Of a stretch of 64,000 nt of DNA, positions 29,553-38,273 are shown in pieces (position 1 is the first letter of the stretch; every line of letters begins with the position of its first letter). Below the pieces are notes generated by a model. It was given only the letters and a program-made list of their open reading frames with translations. It ran no database searches and was not told where the DNA came from. The translations under genes were made by a program, and so were the position numbers. This DNA is from Thermoproteota archaeon (GTDB lineage: Archaea; Korarchaeota; Korarchaeia; Korarchaeales; Korarchaeaceae): positions 124,001 to 188,000 of the forward strand of contig JALSOH010000004.1 of the NCBI GenBank assembly GCA_026986575.1, read 5' to 3'.

Positions 29553-29735
29553 TTTAAGTGGCCTAGGCAGCCACTTGCTTAGTCGAGAATATGCTTTTTA
29601 TTTTGCACCATTTTTTGGTGATGCGTTGCGATAGCGCATATACACTATGTCACCACCTACTATTGGACCTACCCGCATTAGTTACTAATGCGAGCTGGTA
29701 GAGCTCTCGGTGTTTCAGCAAAATTGTTGTATATA
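29553..29735. other. Hairpin-rich non-coding stretch
   Basis: Four compact inverted repeats follow one another: AAGTGGC/GCCACTT; a nested GGTGA...TCACC enclosing ATGCG/CGCAT; CGCATTA/TAATGCG with a five-base loop; and GAGCT/AGCTC. There is no open frame. It could be a structured RNA or the end of a transposable element; the next feature is a probable transposase tail. Confidence 0.4.
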
Positions 29736-29769
29736 GCTCGAGGATCCTTTGGGCCGTTAATCTTGCTAG

Positions 29770-29980
29770 AGAAGCACTATAATTTACAAAGTTGATGTCC
29801 TTCAGATGGCTTCAGCCAAATATGTCGAGTCAGAAAGGCTCTTAGCCAAGGATGGGGCTGCATGAGTGGCTACCAATAAAGGGATTAACTAACGAATGCA
29901 AGCCTCCGTCTCCGAAGGCCGAGGATACGAAAACTGTGTTTCCAGTAGAAACCATCAAATGGAAGCCACCACACAAATGA
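29770..29980 (+). pseudogene. C-terminal fragment of a probable transposase, frameshifted
   Basis: One frame reads VDVLQMASAKYVESERLLAK and, after a one-base excess in the G run at 29854-29857, another continues GLHEWLPIKGLTNE, SPKAEDTKTVFPVETIKW to a stop at 29978. The style (acidic, PVET near the end) reminds me of IS605-type OrfB/TnpB C-termini in archaea, but catalytic residues are absent, so the family is a guess. The two halves joining across a frameshift show a decayed gene. Confidence 0.45.
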
Positions 29981-30074
29981 TAATCTTCTAGATATCAACA
30001 TTGATAACTTGGAAGCTTCCTACTAGGAAAAGGCTAATTGGCTCATAAAGCCATATTTGACATGGGTGTAGGGA

Positions 30075-30275
30075 TTGTCTAAAGCCATATGGGTGAAGTA
30101 TGAGAAGGGGGTATTGAAGCCTCTGGAGGAGCTAGACCTCCCTGAGGGCGAGGTATTGCTTGTAAAGTTAATTGGGACACAATTGGCAGAGAAGGTATTT
30201 GGTTCCATAAAGGTCGATAAGGAGAGGCTCGAGCACTTTCTGAGGGAAGCTGAAGATGAGTTCGGTGTTTATTGA
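30075..30275 (+). CDS. VapB-type antitoxin (AF2212/DUF104-like)
   Basis: 66 residues. The N-terminal IWVKYEKGVLKPLEELDLPE is the AF2212-like pattern (a short beta strand with GxLKPLE), and the charged C-terminal part likely wraps the toxin. It starts at TTG 30075 behind TAGGGAT. It overlaps the PIN-domain toxin gene by 20 bases, the usual vapBC arrangement, and probably represses its own promoter. Confidence 0.85.
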   Translation: MSKAIWVKYEKGVLKPLEELDLPEGEVLLVKLIGTQLAEKVFGSIKVDKERLEHFLREAEDEFGVY

Positions 30276-30690
30276 TAGTAATGTATTCATTAAATACTTT
30301 GCTGGTGACATAGAGGCTAGGAGGCTCTTAGAACCGATAATTTACGGAGATATGCAGGGCTACATTAATAACGTAATTTTCTCAGAAGTACTCTTCATTT
30401 CAGTAAAGCTTCTCACGGGAAGGAAAGCTTACGAATTAAAGAAGAATCCGGAAATAATCAAGAATATATTCGATAAAATAACGGATTACGTTCTCTTCCT
30501 ACGGCAATACTTCAAAGAGTTAGAGATAAATGAAGAGATAAAGCAATCGGCGTATGAAATAATCAGAGACTACGGGCTACTACCCAACGACTCCTTAATC
30601 GCGGCAACATGCAAACACTACGGCATAGATACCATAGTGACTTTTGATGTAGATTTCAGGCGTATACCGTGGCTCAACGTAGTTCCCTAG
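30256..30690 (+). CDS. VapC-type PIN-domain ribonuclease toxin
   Basis: 144 residues. PIN acidic residues are visible in FIDSNVFIKYF, the middle glutamate in FSEVLF, NDSLIAATC and VTFDVDFRR. Such toxins cut tRNA or rRNA when released from VapB. This is the only vapBC pair in the window with both genes intact. ATG 30256. Confidence 0.88.
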   Translation: MSSVFIDSNVFIKYFAGDIEARRLLEPIIYGDMQGYINNVIFSEVLFISVKLLTGRKAYELKKNPEIIKNIFDKITDYVLFLRQYFKELEINEEIKQSAYEIIRDYGLLPNDSLIAATCKHYGIDTIVTFDVDFRRIPWLNVVP

Positions 30691-30705
30691 GTTTAGGTTT
30701 AGCTG

Positions 30706-31284
30706 ATGAGTCCTAAGCTAGGAGGATATGCGGGAATGAGGCGGTGCAATGAGCACGTCCTGCCTCTTTTATTAGTGTGGTTATGGATGTTCATCGGTTT
30801 TGTTGTCACCAGCATTTTGTTAGCTATATTAAAAGGGTGTAGTTCACTTCAGAGCGTATCATCGAATTGTATAGCAATGAGCCCTACTTAGCGGTTTACG
30901 GCGAGATAACTAGTATGGGAGGGTTACCTCTCCCATCTCAATCCTATGTGGAGACAGTTTCACGATGTATGGTTTTAGAAGGCAGGGAATGCTCTGAGGA
31001 GCTTAGGGTTATTATCTATATTTGCCATTGTCATGTCAACATTGAGAACCATGCGGAGCGACTGATCCTTTGAGAGCTTTAACCTAAAGTTCCCCCTTAA
31101 TGTTTGGTATGCAGTATTGGGTGTCTTAGCTTACGGTTCTCTAGAGATTTTCTTTGTGGTATGGCTTATAGTAAATGTCTATAGGGTACCTAATAAGTGT
31201 GGAAGGTTATTATCTCATGAGCTACTCATCACTGCTACAATACTTAGTTTGTCGCATTTGGTACTATCCCCTGCAGGTGGAGAT
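30706..31284 (+). pseudogene. Fragmented membrane protein gene
   Basis: Short frames with hydrophobic helices follow one another in alternating phases: one from 30706 (LPLLLVWLWMFIGFVVTSIL), one from about 30867 with several cysteines, and one from 31117 (LEIFFVVWLIVNVY). The order suggests one frameshifted membrane protein, but no family is recognisable and chance frames cannot be excluded. Confidence 0.3.
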
Positions 31285-31289
31285 CAACG

Positions 31290-31743
31290 AGAAGGCTGGT
31301 GGGAAGGATTACCCCGTAAGTTATGGTCTACTCCCTTCTCCTCAGCCCACTTGATCAGCGATAATGCAAGCTTTTCTATGTCACTGTAGAGCTTATCCTC
31401 CAAGATTTTCCTCACGATATAAAGATCCACAGACTAATACTGATTGATCACAACGTTCCTGAATCTTATGATCTTCCTGAACAGCTCAGCCTCGGGATCG
31501 CTCAGGCAGCTCTCCCGTTTCAGGATCTGAGGGATTCCTATAACTCTAGGGGACAGCAGCTCCAACCTTCGAGGCTGTATGAGCCGTCAGAGCTATGAAC
31601 GCTTGAGATGCTAACTGGAGGGCGTGTAGAGCTGATAGAAGGAGAAACTTATCCTTTAAAATAGCGATTCCGTGTCTCTGAATCCCCTCATCCAGTAACT
31701 CGGTGCCCTCCCTGATGACTTATAGGAGCCTCTCGTTTCTCAT
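31290..31743 (-). pseudogene. HepT/DUF86-family HEPN toxin, decayed
   Basis: From ATG 31743 the frame reads like HepT (IREGTELLDEGIQRHGI, LLLSALHALQLASQAFIAL, ELFRKIIRFRNVVINQY, VDLYIVRKILEDKLY) but has in-frame stops, including one after MRNERLL and one after INQY, and a frameshift in the middle. The HEPN R-x4-6-H site reads RNVVIN, so the histidine is lost. It is the toxin half of a dead MNT-HEPN pair. Confidence 0.7.
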
Positions 31744-31945
31744 CTCAGATCCCTCTCCGCGGCCTTTAAGAACTTCCTCCTGAGGTCCAACTTCTCCCTG
31801 AAGACGAGGTAGTCTAGGTATTGGGAGAGGATCCTTCTCTTATTACTCGCTGCAGAGCTGGGGATCCGAGGATCAGAGCGGGATCTCAGATTACAGCGTC
31901 GTACAGGAGGCGCGCGCATTCATGCGATAACCCATATGGATCCTC
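31744..31945 (-). pseudogene. Fragment of an MNT nucleotidyltransferase (C-terminal part)
   Basis: Upstream of the HepT remnant, pieces in two frames (HECARLLYDAVI; PALILGSPALQRVIREG; then QYLDYLVFREKLDLRRKFL) resemble the C-terminus of MntA-type nucleotidyltransferases. Stops and a frameshift separate them; the catalytic N-terminal GSRARG part is missing. Confidence 0.5.
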
Positions 31946-31950
31946 TGCTT

Positions 31951-32466
31951 TTACCCTTCAGCTGAACTCTCTCCGCTTTCTTCACCGCTCCTCTTCTCCT
32001 TCCAAGGTTCTCTTAGTTCTCCTGGCTCTGAGAGCTTATCACCGTACTTGTAGAACAATATGTAGATGAAATAGCTCCCTGCCACTAAGAAGGCAAAGTC
32101 ACGAAGCTCTTTGCCGGGAATTAAGTCTGAGCTAATCCCCAGTCTGATGAGCGTATACGGATAAAGCACTACCATCATAACGTAGAAGGTTATCAGAGAG
32201 AAGAAGACGTATATGAGAGCATATCTCGTTCTCCTTACTTCCAGCATGTAGTAGTCGATCGCACCGATCAGCCCGAAGCTGGTAATTACTATGAGCACTC
32301 CTTCTATAAAAGGTAGATACCTGTTATTCTTACTGGCAACCGGAAAGTATGTAATGAAATGATAGATTAGCATGGCAAAAAGCATAAATATAGTAAATAA
32401 TATCCTCTCTTTGGATGATTTATTTGAACCTCCTACATCTTGAGGCCTTAAGGTACGCATTGACAT
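31951..32466 (-). CDS. Membrane protein paired with the halocin-like gene
   Basis: 171 residues with four probable membrane helices and a long charged, Glu/Ser-rich C-terminal tail. It overlaps the end of the cysteine-rich precursor gene by 19 bases, so it is its operon partner. By analogy with halocin systems it may serve export or immunity, but no family motif is visible. Confidence 0.6.
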   Translation of the reverse strand: MSMRTLRPQDVGGSNKSSKERILFTIFMLFAMLIYHFITYFPVASKNNRYLPFIEGVLIVITSFGLIGAIDYYMLEVRRTRYALIYVFFSLITFYVMMVVLYPYTLIRLGISSDLIPGKELRDFAFLVAGSYFIYILFYKYGDKLSEPGELREPWKEKRSGEESGESSAEG

Positions 32467-33152
32467 ACCGTACCTACCTCGCTACAACATCCGCCATACA
32501 GGGTAAATACTAAGCAAAAGGGACACCAGACTATCAAGCATTCCCAGAATGCCGGAACATTTCTACAGCTAGCGCAGCAATTGAGAAGACATGAGATATT
32601 CCATCTACAGCAGTACGCGGAGCAACTGCAGTAGTCCCCACATGAATCATATCCTGGATATGCTGTGCAATTATGAGCGCAACTGCTCAAATTTATATAT
32701 GAACCATTGATGATTCTAGCATCAATTGATATATAGTCTTTATGAGAGCTGAGAATCAACGCTATACTTCTAATTTCATTGACTAATTTAGTGCCCTTCA
32801 TATAAATTAAATACTTTCTTTCCTTAAGTGGGATTAGAAGCAGTACTGCTGTGACTATATCTCCATCGACCGAAAATCTAATGAGCGAGCCTTTAGGTTG
32901 AGATGCCTTAAGATCATTTACATTAAGTGCGCCCCTCTCTATAAGAGAAATCACATCATTTGATTTTAAAGCCTCTGTAACGAAATTTTTGAGCTCTGCT
33001 CCCTCCAGTTTCATGTGATCCAATTCAACAAAATAGGGTTCATTTCTTAATCCTTTGTTCGCCTTTATTTTGAGATCTCCTGTACAAGTAATTGATACTA
33101 TGCTGAGAAGAGATGCCTTTAATGCTTCTTTAATAAACCTCCTTCTGCTCAA
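32448..33152 (-). CDS. Halocin C8-like precursor: twin-arginine leader and cysteine-rich C-terminus
   Basis: About 234 residues from TTG 33152; ATG 33173 and 33188 are alternatives. The N-terminus SRRRFIKEALKASLLSI is a twin-arginine signal. A middle domain of about 140 residues follows. The last 78 residues hold 18 cysteines, many in pairs (YCCRW, NCCASC, GGCCSE, CQC). Halocin C8 has the same order: Tat leader, an immunity domain, then a released ten-cysteine peptide. Sequence identity to it is not apparent by eye, so the relationship rests on layout. A membrane-protein gene overlaps its end. Confidence 0.65.
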   Translation of the reverse strand: MSRRRFIKEALKASLLSIVSITCTGDLKIKANKGLRNEPYFVELDHMKLEGAELKNFVTEALKSNDVISLIERGALNVNDLKASQPKGSLIRFSVDGDIVTAVLLLIPLKERKYLIYMKGTKLVNEIRSIALILSSHKDYISIDARIINGSYINLSSCAHNCTAYPGYDSCGDYCSCSAYCCRWNISCLLNCCASCRNVPAFWECLIVWCPFCLVFTLYGGCCSEVGTVCQCVP

Positions 33153-33249
33153 ATTAATTCTCCATAGGCGCATGAGCGTAATAGACATTCCTGAAATATA
33201 AATTCTACGTTCTATTCCTATGCATTCTTTCCTTGAGAATCTCACCTTA

Positions 33250-33455
33250 CCCTCTACATTTCCGCCCTCAGGCCATATCGCGTTTAGGGCTTCCTTGAAT
33301 CCTAGATCCGCTGATCTGAACAGTCTGATCGCAAGTTCCTTGAGGTAGAGACCAATTTGCCTCCTTTAACTTGGCCTTTATTAACTCTTTGTTCTTTCTC
33401 GCTTTTGTCTCCTTTATTCTCGTCTCTACGATTCTTCTGAGCTTCTCAGCGCGCG
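33250..33455 (-). pseudogene. Gene remnant upstream of the halocin-like gene
   Basis: Two overlapping frames read RRIVETRIKETKARKNKELI and YLKELAIRLFRSADLGFKEA, apparently halves of one small basic protein split by a frameshift. The second half is in frame with the halocin-like gene but separated from its signal sequence. I do not recognise the family. Confidence 0.35.
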
Positions 33456-33481
33456 AATAGGATTATTAAAGTTCATCACAG

Positions 33482-33515
33482 ATCTTCGGGAATTCGTTAA
33501 ATACTTCCCGAAGAT
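33482..33515. promoter_or_regulatory. Perfect 11-bp inverted repeat before the HEPN-MNT pair
   Basis: ATCTTCGGGAA at 33482 and its exact reverse complement ending at 33515 flank a 12-base spacer containing GTTAAATA, a possible TATA box, and end four bases before the ATG of the HEPN gene. This is the position of an autoregulatory operator. Confidence 0.55.
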
Positions 33516-33518
33516 TTA

Positions 33519-33945
33519 ATGCTTGGAACCCTCATGAGGGACGAAGCCAGAAGGTGGTTCTCTGAGGCGAGATGGAACTTGGAGACCGCTAGGATATTGC
33601 ATGATAGGGGAAGATACAACGCCGCTTGCTTTTACGCTCATAGCCGCGGAGATGGCTGTCAAAGCCCTCTTGATAAGCAGGAACGAGCCTCCTTGGAGCC
33701 ACGGCGTGAGGGCCCTGCTCGAGAGGTATTCGGAGATCAGTGGTGAGGACGTGTCCCTCCTCTTACCTCACGCCAGGGAGCTGGACAGGCACTACATCCC
33801 CTCCAGATATCCGAACGCCCATCCATACGGGACGCCCCACGAGGCTTACGACAAGCCAACCTCCATAAAGGCCATCGGAAGCGCGGAACTAATATTGGGT
33901 TACGTGGAGGATAGGTTGGATGGATCTCAGGAAGCTGGTGAATAG
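33519..33945 (+). pseudogene. HEPN-domain protein gene with a one-base frameshift
   Basis: The frame from ATG 33519 (EARRWFSEARWNLETARILH...AACFYA) continues in the next frame as IAAEMAVKALLISRNEPPWS and then HGVRALLERY, a typical HEPN protein. The shift is near 33635-33640, where one base is missing. The reconstructed product would be about 142 residues and ends inside the start of the nucleotidyltransferase gene. It could be a sequencing error, a pseudogene or, less likely, a recoded gene. Confidence 0.75.
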
Positions 33946-34312
33946 GATAAGGGAGAGGTATAGGGTCTACGCGATCATACTCTTCGGCTCACGGGCCAGG
34001 GGAGACTGGCTCCCTCACAGTGATTACGATCTTCTCGTCGTGGCCGAATTCAAAGAGCCCTTCCTAGACAGGATCTACGAGCTCTCCGGATTGGCTAAGG
34101 GCCCTGTGGAATTCCATCCCTACACCCTCTACGAGGTGAGGGAATTACTGAGGAGGGGCGTTCCATCGATCGTTGATGCCCTCGAGGAGGGCATCGTCCT
34201 CTACGAGGGGGAGGAGTTCAGGGAGGTGAGGGAGCTTTTCGAGGAGATGAAGAGGAAGGGGCTCAGGAGGAGCGGTGTATCGATCATATTGCCCGGAGGT
34301 GATCAGCCGTAG
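33920..34312 (+). CDS. MNT-type minimal nucleotidyltransferase (antitoxin)
   Basis: 130 residues. The polymerase-beta motif FGSRARGDWLPHSDYDLLV has the GSxARG and DxD elements complete. Partner HEPN genes are toxins neutralised by adenylylation in MntA-HepT systems. It overlaps the HEPN gene at its start, and its last 168 bases are antisense to the 3' end of the secreted-protein gene. Confidence 0.88.
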   Translation: MDLRKLVNRIRERYRVYAIILFGSRARGDWLPHSDYDLLVVAEFKEPFLDRIYELSGLAKGPVEFHPYTLYEVRELLRRGVPSIVDALEEGIVLYEGEEFREVRELFEEMKRKGLRRSGVSIILPGGDQP

Positions 34313-35284
34313 GTCTCTTCCACGCCCCCACCCAGCCGGGGATCTGGTGTTCCCGAGTTTTATCGACCCTTCACCCTTCAATACGCTTCTAACGTCGGAT
34401 ATGAAGATCTGAGGTGTGTTGCAAGATCCCAAGCATCCGCAGTAGCTGTAGTAGGGACATGGATCCCTTTTCGTGTGGGTCATCATGTAGCTGACGAACA
34501 TGATACCTCCCAGATCCCTCAGCTCCAGCCCGCACGTCCCGTTAACTAGCGTGTTGGCGGAGCCGCACGACCCCCCGCAGTTCGCTGCTGGTTCACTGCC
34601 CGATAGGGTGATCAGCGCTACGCCCTCACCCATGCCCAAGAACCTCGCTCTGAAGATCATGTGAACGTCGCATGCCGTGCGAGGTGGTTTCTGTCTCGTG
34701 CACCCACTCGCCCTGCCATGTTCGTAGTAAAACCACCAGACATTCCCCTCGGGGTGCATGAGCCCGTGATATATCTCGTTGCACCTCCACATACCATCTC
34801 CGTAACCCTCTGATGGTCCGCTCAGCCTCCTCCACCCCTTCTCCTCCCTAATCCAGAGATCCGCGACCCCTCTCAGGGGGTCCAGTAGGGTGGGCGGTAA
34901 GTCGGCGAAGATCCTAGAAGGCACGCTGCTAAGGGCTAGCTCTGATGCCAGCATCTCGATATAGTGGATGTCGTGACTCCCGTTGAGGGACCATATTATA
35001 ACGAACGGGAGGGTCCTGTTGATTCGCTCGGCGTAATCGAGCAGCTTCCTTATCTCTAACCTGTTAAACCTGAGTGGAGGGACGACGAGGGCGAGAGAAC
35101 CTAGCCTCCTCCCGTATCTCTCGAATACCTCCTTCTCCTTGGCGTAATATTCAACGTCAGGGAGGGATTTGAGGAACATCTCCTTCACGGAATTCCCCCT
35201 AGGAGCTAAGCTTAAGACAAGTCCGCCGATGAGTAGGATAAGGAATAGAGAATTAAGAGCCCTCCTATCGACCGTGGGATCCAT
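34145..35284 (-). CDS. Secreted cysteine-containing protein, unknown family
   Basis: About 379 residues from ATG 35284. A signal peptide (ALNSLFLILLIGGLVLSLAP) is followed by an extracytoplasmic domain with cysteines concentrated between residues 225 and 310 (NCGGSCGS, DPCPYYSYCGCLGSC). The C-terminal 56 codons overlap the nucleotidyltransferase gene tail to tail. A TATA-like CTTATAACA precedes it. I do not recognise it; its closeness to the cysteine-rich halocin-like gene may be coincidental. Confidence 0.6.
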   Translation of the reverse strand: MDPTVDRRALNSLFLILLIGGLVLSLAPRGNSVKEMFLKSLPDVEYYAKEKEVFERYGRRLGSLALVVPPLRFNRLEIRKLLDYAERINRTLPFVIIWSLNGSHDIHYIEMLASELALSSVPSRIFADLPPTLLDPLRGVADLWIREEKGWRRLSGPSEGYGDGMWRCNEIYHGLMHPEGNVWWFYYEHGRASGCTRQKPPRTACDVHMIFRARFLGMGEGVALITLSGSEPAANCGGSCGSANTLVNGTCGLELRDLGGIMFVSYMMTHTKRDPCPYYSYCGCLGSCNTPQIFISDVRSVLKGEGSIKLGNTRSPAGWGRGRDLRLITSGQYDRYTAPPEPLPLHLLEKLPHLPELLPLVEDDALLEGINDRWNAPPQ

Positions 35285-35376
35285 GCATCCTTTCCTATGT
35301 CGTACCGGGTGCAATGTTATAAGATCTGATGCGCTGCCCTCGAGTCAGTTTTTAATTTCGAGGGGAGCAATAAATT

Positions 35377-35672
35377 GGGGGAGAGGAGGCCGGGGGTTAC
35401 GGCCGTAAGGCTGAGGAAGGTCCGCCCACGCCCCCAGCACCGCCTCCCCGTAAGGGGATGCCCCGAGAGGGGCAGGAAGGCCCACAGAAACGACACGTCC
35501 CTCGGGGCATGGCGATGATGCCGGTGAGGCAGAGGACCCCGAGGGGACCGGTGAAACGGGGCCCCGGCGGTGTGCAAGCCAGTCCCCGCAATGAGCAGCT
35601 GGGGCGAGCGGGGGGTAGGCGCTCAGCCGAATCCCCCAAGTACAGAAGGCGGACTATGGCCTCCACTCCCCC
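35377..35672 (+). ncRNA. rnpB: RNase P RNA
   Basis: The 5' P4 strand GAGGAAGGTCCGCCC and the matching 3' ACAGAAGGCGGACTATGG are the conserved cores, and internal archaeal elements are visible (ACAGAAACGACACGTCCC, GACCGGTGAAACGG, GCAAGCCAGTCCCC). P1 is long: GGGGGAG-A-GGAGGCC pairs with GGCCTCC-A-CTCCCCC. The length is about 296 bases. A TATA-like TTTTTAATT lies near 35349. The open frames across it are not genes. Confidence 0.92.
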
Positions 35673-35836
35673 CCCAACGAGATCCCACTCCCCCTAACTG
35701 AAATGGGGGTGCGGGAAGATCATGACCATATAGCGCAGGAGAGACGGCTCCAAGCCAAAAGAGGAGAGAATAGCCTTCCACCGCTTGGGAAATCTTTAAA
35801 TATGGGAAATTCAGGTATAGGATGGCGGGGCGAAGC

Positions 35837-35910
35837 AGCGGGGTGGGGCAGCCTGGTAGCCCGCCGGGCTCATAACCCGGAGGTCGGTGGTTCAAATCCA
35901 CCCCCCGCTA
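35837..35910 (+). tRNA. Initiator tRNA-Met(CAU)
   Basis: Acceptor AGCGGGG/CCCCGCT; anticodon stem CCGGG/CCCGG with the three G-C pairs diagnostic of initiators and loop CTCATAA. CCA is not encoded (the gene is followed by CTT). TATA-like CTTTAAATATG is about 30 bases upstream. Confidence 0.95.
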
Positions 35911-36083
35911 CTTGAAAAGTTTTGACATTATTTCGTGTTTTCTGATGTATATTTTCCTATAAATCCGAGTTATTGAATAAAACCATCTATAACATCCCCT
36001 TCAAAAATTCAGTCCCCTGTCTCACAACTCTCATTGACGTGATTTTGAATAAGTCCGGGCACTTAGCACCTATTAGATAGTCG

Positions 36084-36299
36084 CTATGAGGAATCTCTCT
36101 CCGCATTTCGGCCAATGCTGGGTCTCGCACCACCCTCCTCAACTCTCTTAGCTAGATCTATTAGCCTCCTTATTATATCATCGTAGGTTTCTCCCTTCCT
36201 CCCAAGACTCTTGAGCATCTCTCTGGTCTCTTTTGATATCTGAATGGTCGTTAGATCTCTTCTAGATTTAGGCATCGTCGTTATGGGTAGTTTATGCAT
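36084..36299 (-). CDS. Orphan VapB/ribbon-helix-helix-like antitoxin
   Basis: 71 residues, or 63 from ATG 36275. The segment LTTIQISKETREMLKSLGRK and then TYDDIIRRLID is typical of small archaeal antitoxins that pair with PIN toxins. No intact partner follows; the next 150 bases contain only a short unfamiliar frame. It is probably a leftover antitoxin. Confidence 0.65.
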   Translation of the reverse strand: MHKLPITTMPKSRRDLTTIQISKETREMLKSLGRKGETYDDIIRRLIDLAKRVEEGGARPSIGRNAERDSS

Positions 36300-36375
36300 T
36301 TTAAACTTAATTATGCATCACATATAATTGCACATAATAATTATATAATTCTACCTCCGAAATTATGGGGTGCAC

Positions 36376-37441
36376 ATGGTAAGCGAGAAAGTACGGAGTC
36401 AGAAAGTTACTCCTAGGGGAAGACGCATCCCTCATGACCTCAGAATGGAACTCTACTTTTTAGTTAGAGAGCCCCGCGATAGAGGGATGAGTTATCGTGA
36501 GATTCAGAGAATTGTGGAAAGGGAGCGCGGTATCAAAATAAGCAGGTCTCACATATCCTACTGGATTCACGGCCTTCATACCCCGCTAAACGAGCCCTAC
36601 AATCATGTCGATACTTCCAAGAAGGGTGAGCTGGCTTGGATAGCAGGGATGTTCGTAGGGGATGGTTCCGTGAAGATCAACAGGAAGGGTCGCTTCTTGG
36701 TGCTGAAAGTTAAGGATAGGGAGCTAGCGGAGGCTGCCGCTAATAAACTGGCAGTTGTTCTGGGAAAGGGAGAGAGGTACGCGGTAAACAGGATGGGGGA
36801 CGGTAGGTACTACGTACAGGTCCAGTCGAGGGAACTAGTCGACCACTTGAGAGCGTGGGAGAACATTCTCTCGCATCTAGAGAGAAGCCCTAGAGAGTTC
36901 ATTCAGGCACTCTTCGATTGTGAGGGCGGACCTATAGGACACGTTAGTGCATCTGGCAGGTTCTTCGCCAGAATAGATGTAGGTAATACCAATAGAGAGT
37001 TGCTCGAGGATGTATCCCTGAAGCTCTCTGACATGGGGATTCCAATCAACCGTTTCGATGCATTATCCCAAGGGAAAGGTTTTCGTAACTAGGAAGGGGA
37101 GATCCGTGGCTAGAAGAGACTGTTACTTCTTAAGGATATATCGGCAGGGGGGCATCATTAGGTACCGGGATGAGGTTGGATTTGTCACTTCAAGGAAGCA
37201 GGAGAAGCTAGAGGACATAGTTTACATCCTCTCTAATCTCGGATCTGGACGGGAAGCTGCCGTGGAGTGGATTAGGAGATACGAATACAAGAGAGGGATG
37301 GGCCGCCAGAGGTGGTTCAGGAGGGAGAGGTTCCTTGAATGGGAGGATGCTGTTAAGGAGTATGAGAGGTTCTTAGCCAGGAGATCGGCGATTAATCGTT
37401 ATTATAGGTCACAGCATTCCCCTCTTTCTGCAGGCCTCTAG
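36376..37441 (+). pseudogene. LAGLIDADG homing-endonuclease-like gene, frameshifted
   Basis: An N-terminal helix-turn-helix region (MSYREIQRIVERERGIKISR) precedes two LAGLIDADG-type helices, IAGMFVGDGSV and FIQALFDCEGG, each with its acidic residue. Near 37065-37085 the frame shifts by one base and continues as YPKGKVFVTRKGRSVA to the stop at 37441. The whole would be about 355 residues, free-standing and not inside a host gene. GGGGTGC precedes ATG 36376. Confidence 0.7.
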
Positions 37442-37885
37442 CGCCTTTTCCCACCTGTCTCTCCTCCTGTAACTCTCGAGCTCCTCGAATACCCTCATTA
37501 GTAGCTCTCCTCTAAGACCGGAGCTCCTATCACGTCTGAAATCGGTTTAGATTCTTACCGTCTAAATAGGCTAGCTATCGTGGTTTCTTAACGCAATTCG
37601 TGGAGGCCTTGACCGGCTCCCCGGAACCCACCTCTACCCTCCGCGCGGGGTGTCCCTTCACTCACCTCAGTTATCTCTTATAGAGCACCAGGTATTCCTG
37701 CGCTGTGGTTTTCAAGCCTGAACTATCTTAGAGATACCGCACGGGATCCTAAGGAGGATTATGGCGTTTACACCCACGAATCCAAGCGATAATATGAGAC
37801 GGGATGCGAACTCTCCGTATTGTAAGCCGAGCCCCCTATTATCCTCTGGCGAACAGGAGAACGAGAAACGCATTTAATATAGGTG
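37442..37885. other. Non-coding stretch before the first tRNA-Arg fragment
   Basis: I see no gene. A short minus-strand frame (about 37420-37510, VFEELESYRRRDRWEKALEA) looks like an antitoxin or VapB tail, and other scraps of frame are hydrophobic, so this is probably decayed sequence. Confidence 0.35.
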
Positions 37886-38150
37886 TGGCGGGCCCGCCGG
37901 GATTTGAACCCAGGACCTCCGGCTCCGAAGGCTGGCACTTAAATACCTCTGTCCTAGGGTTTGATAATAGACCAAGACAGGCAGTTACAATAAACATTCA
38001 TACTCATTACCTAGTACATGGGACAGCCAATCTGAGAGCTTAGCTTTGTTAATGCTATGGCTTCGGAGAGGTGATCAAAGGCAATCAATTATACTAATTA
38101 TAACTGTTAATGTCCCATTGAGAGAAATTATGTTATTAGGTTCTCATTGA
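37886..38150 (-). repeat. tRNA-Arg(UCG) 3'-half fragment plus flanking repeat, copy A
   Basis: 37886-37936 is the 3' half of a tRNA, from the anticodon stem (CCAGC, loop CTTCGGA) through the T arm to CCA; the 5' half is absent. The following ~210 bases (higher coordinates) resemble those of copy B in order: CTTAAATACCTCTGTC, TTGATA, GACAG, GGACAG, TTAATGTC. This is typical of an attachment site left by an element inserting into a tRNA gene. Confidence 0.65.
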
Positions 38151-38273
38151 AGCTTTATCATAAACACCGGATTATATTCATAGTAATATTTCATCCCTTT
38201 AGGGATAGGAGAAGCTAAGTGTAATGGGAAATCGCATTATATCATTTTCAACTTCATACGGTAGCCCAGTTTT

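Noticed and set aside
35317-35901. Open frames of 70-92 codons on both strands
   Set aside because: The interval is RNase P RNA and tRNA-iMet; the frames are by-products of GC-rich RNA genes.
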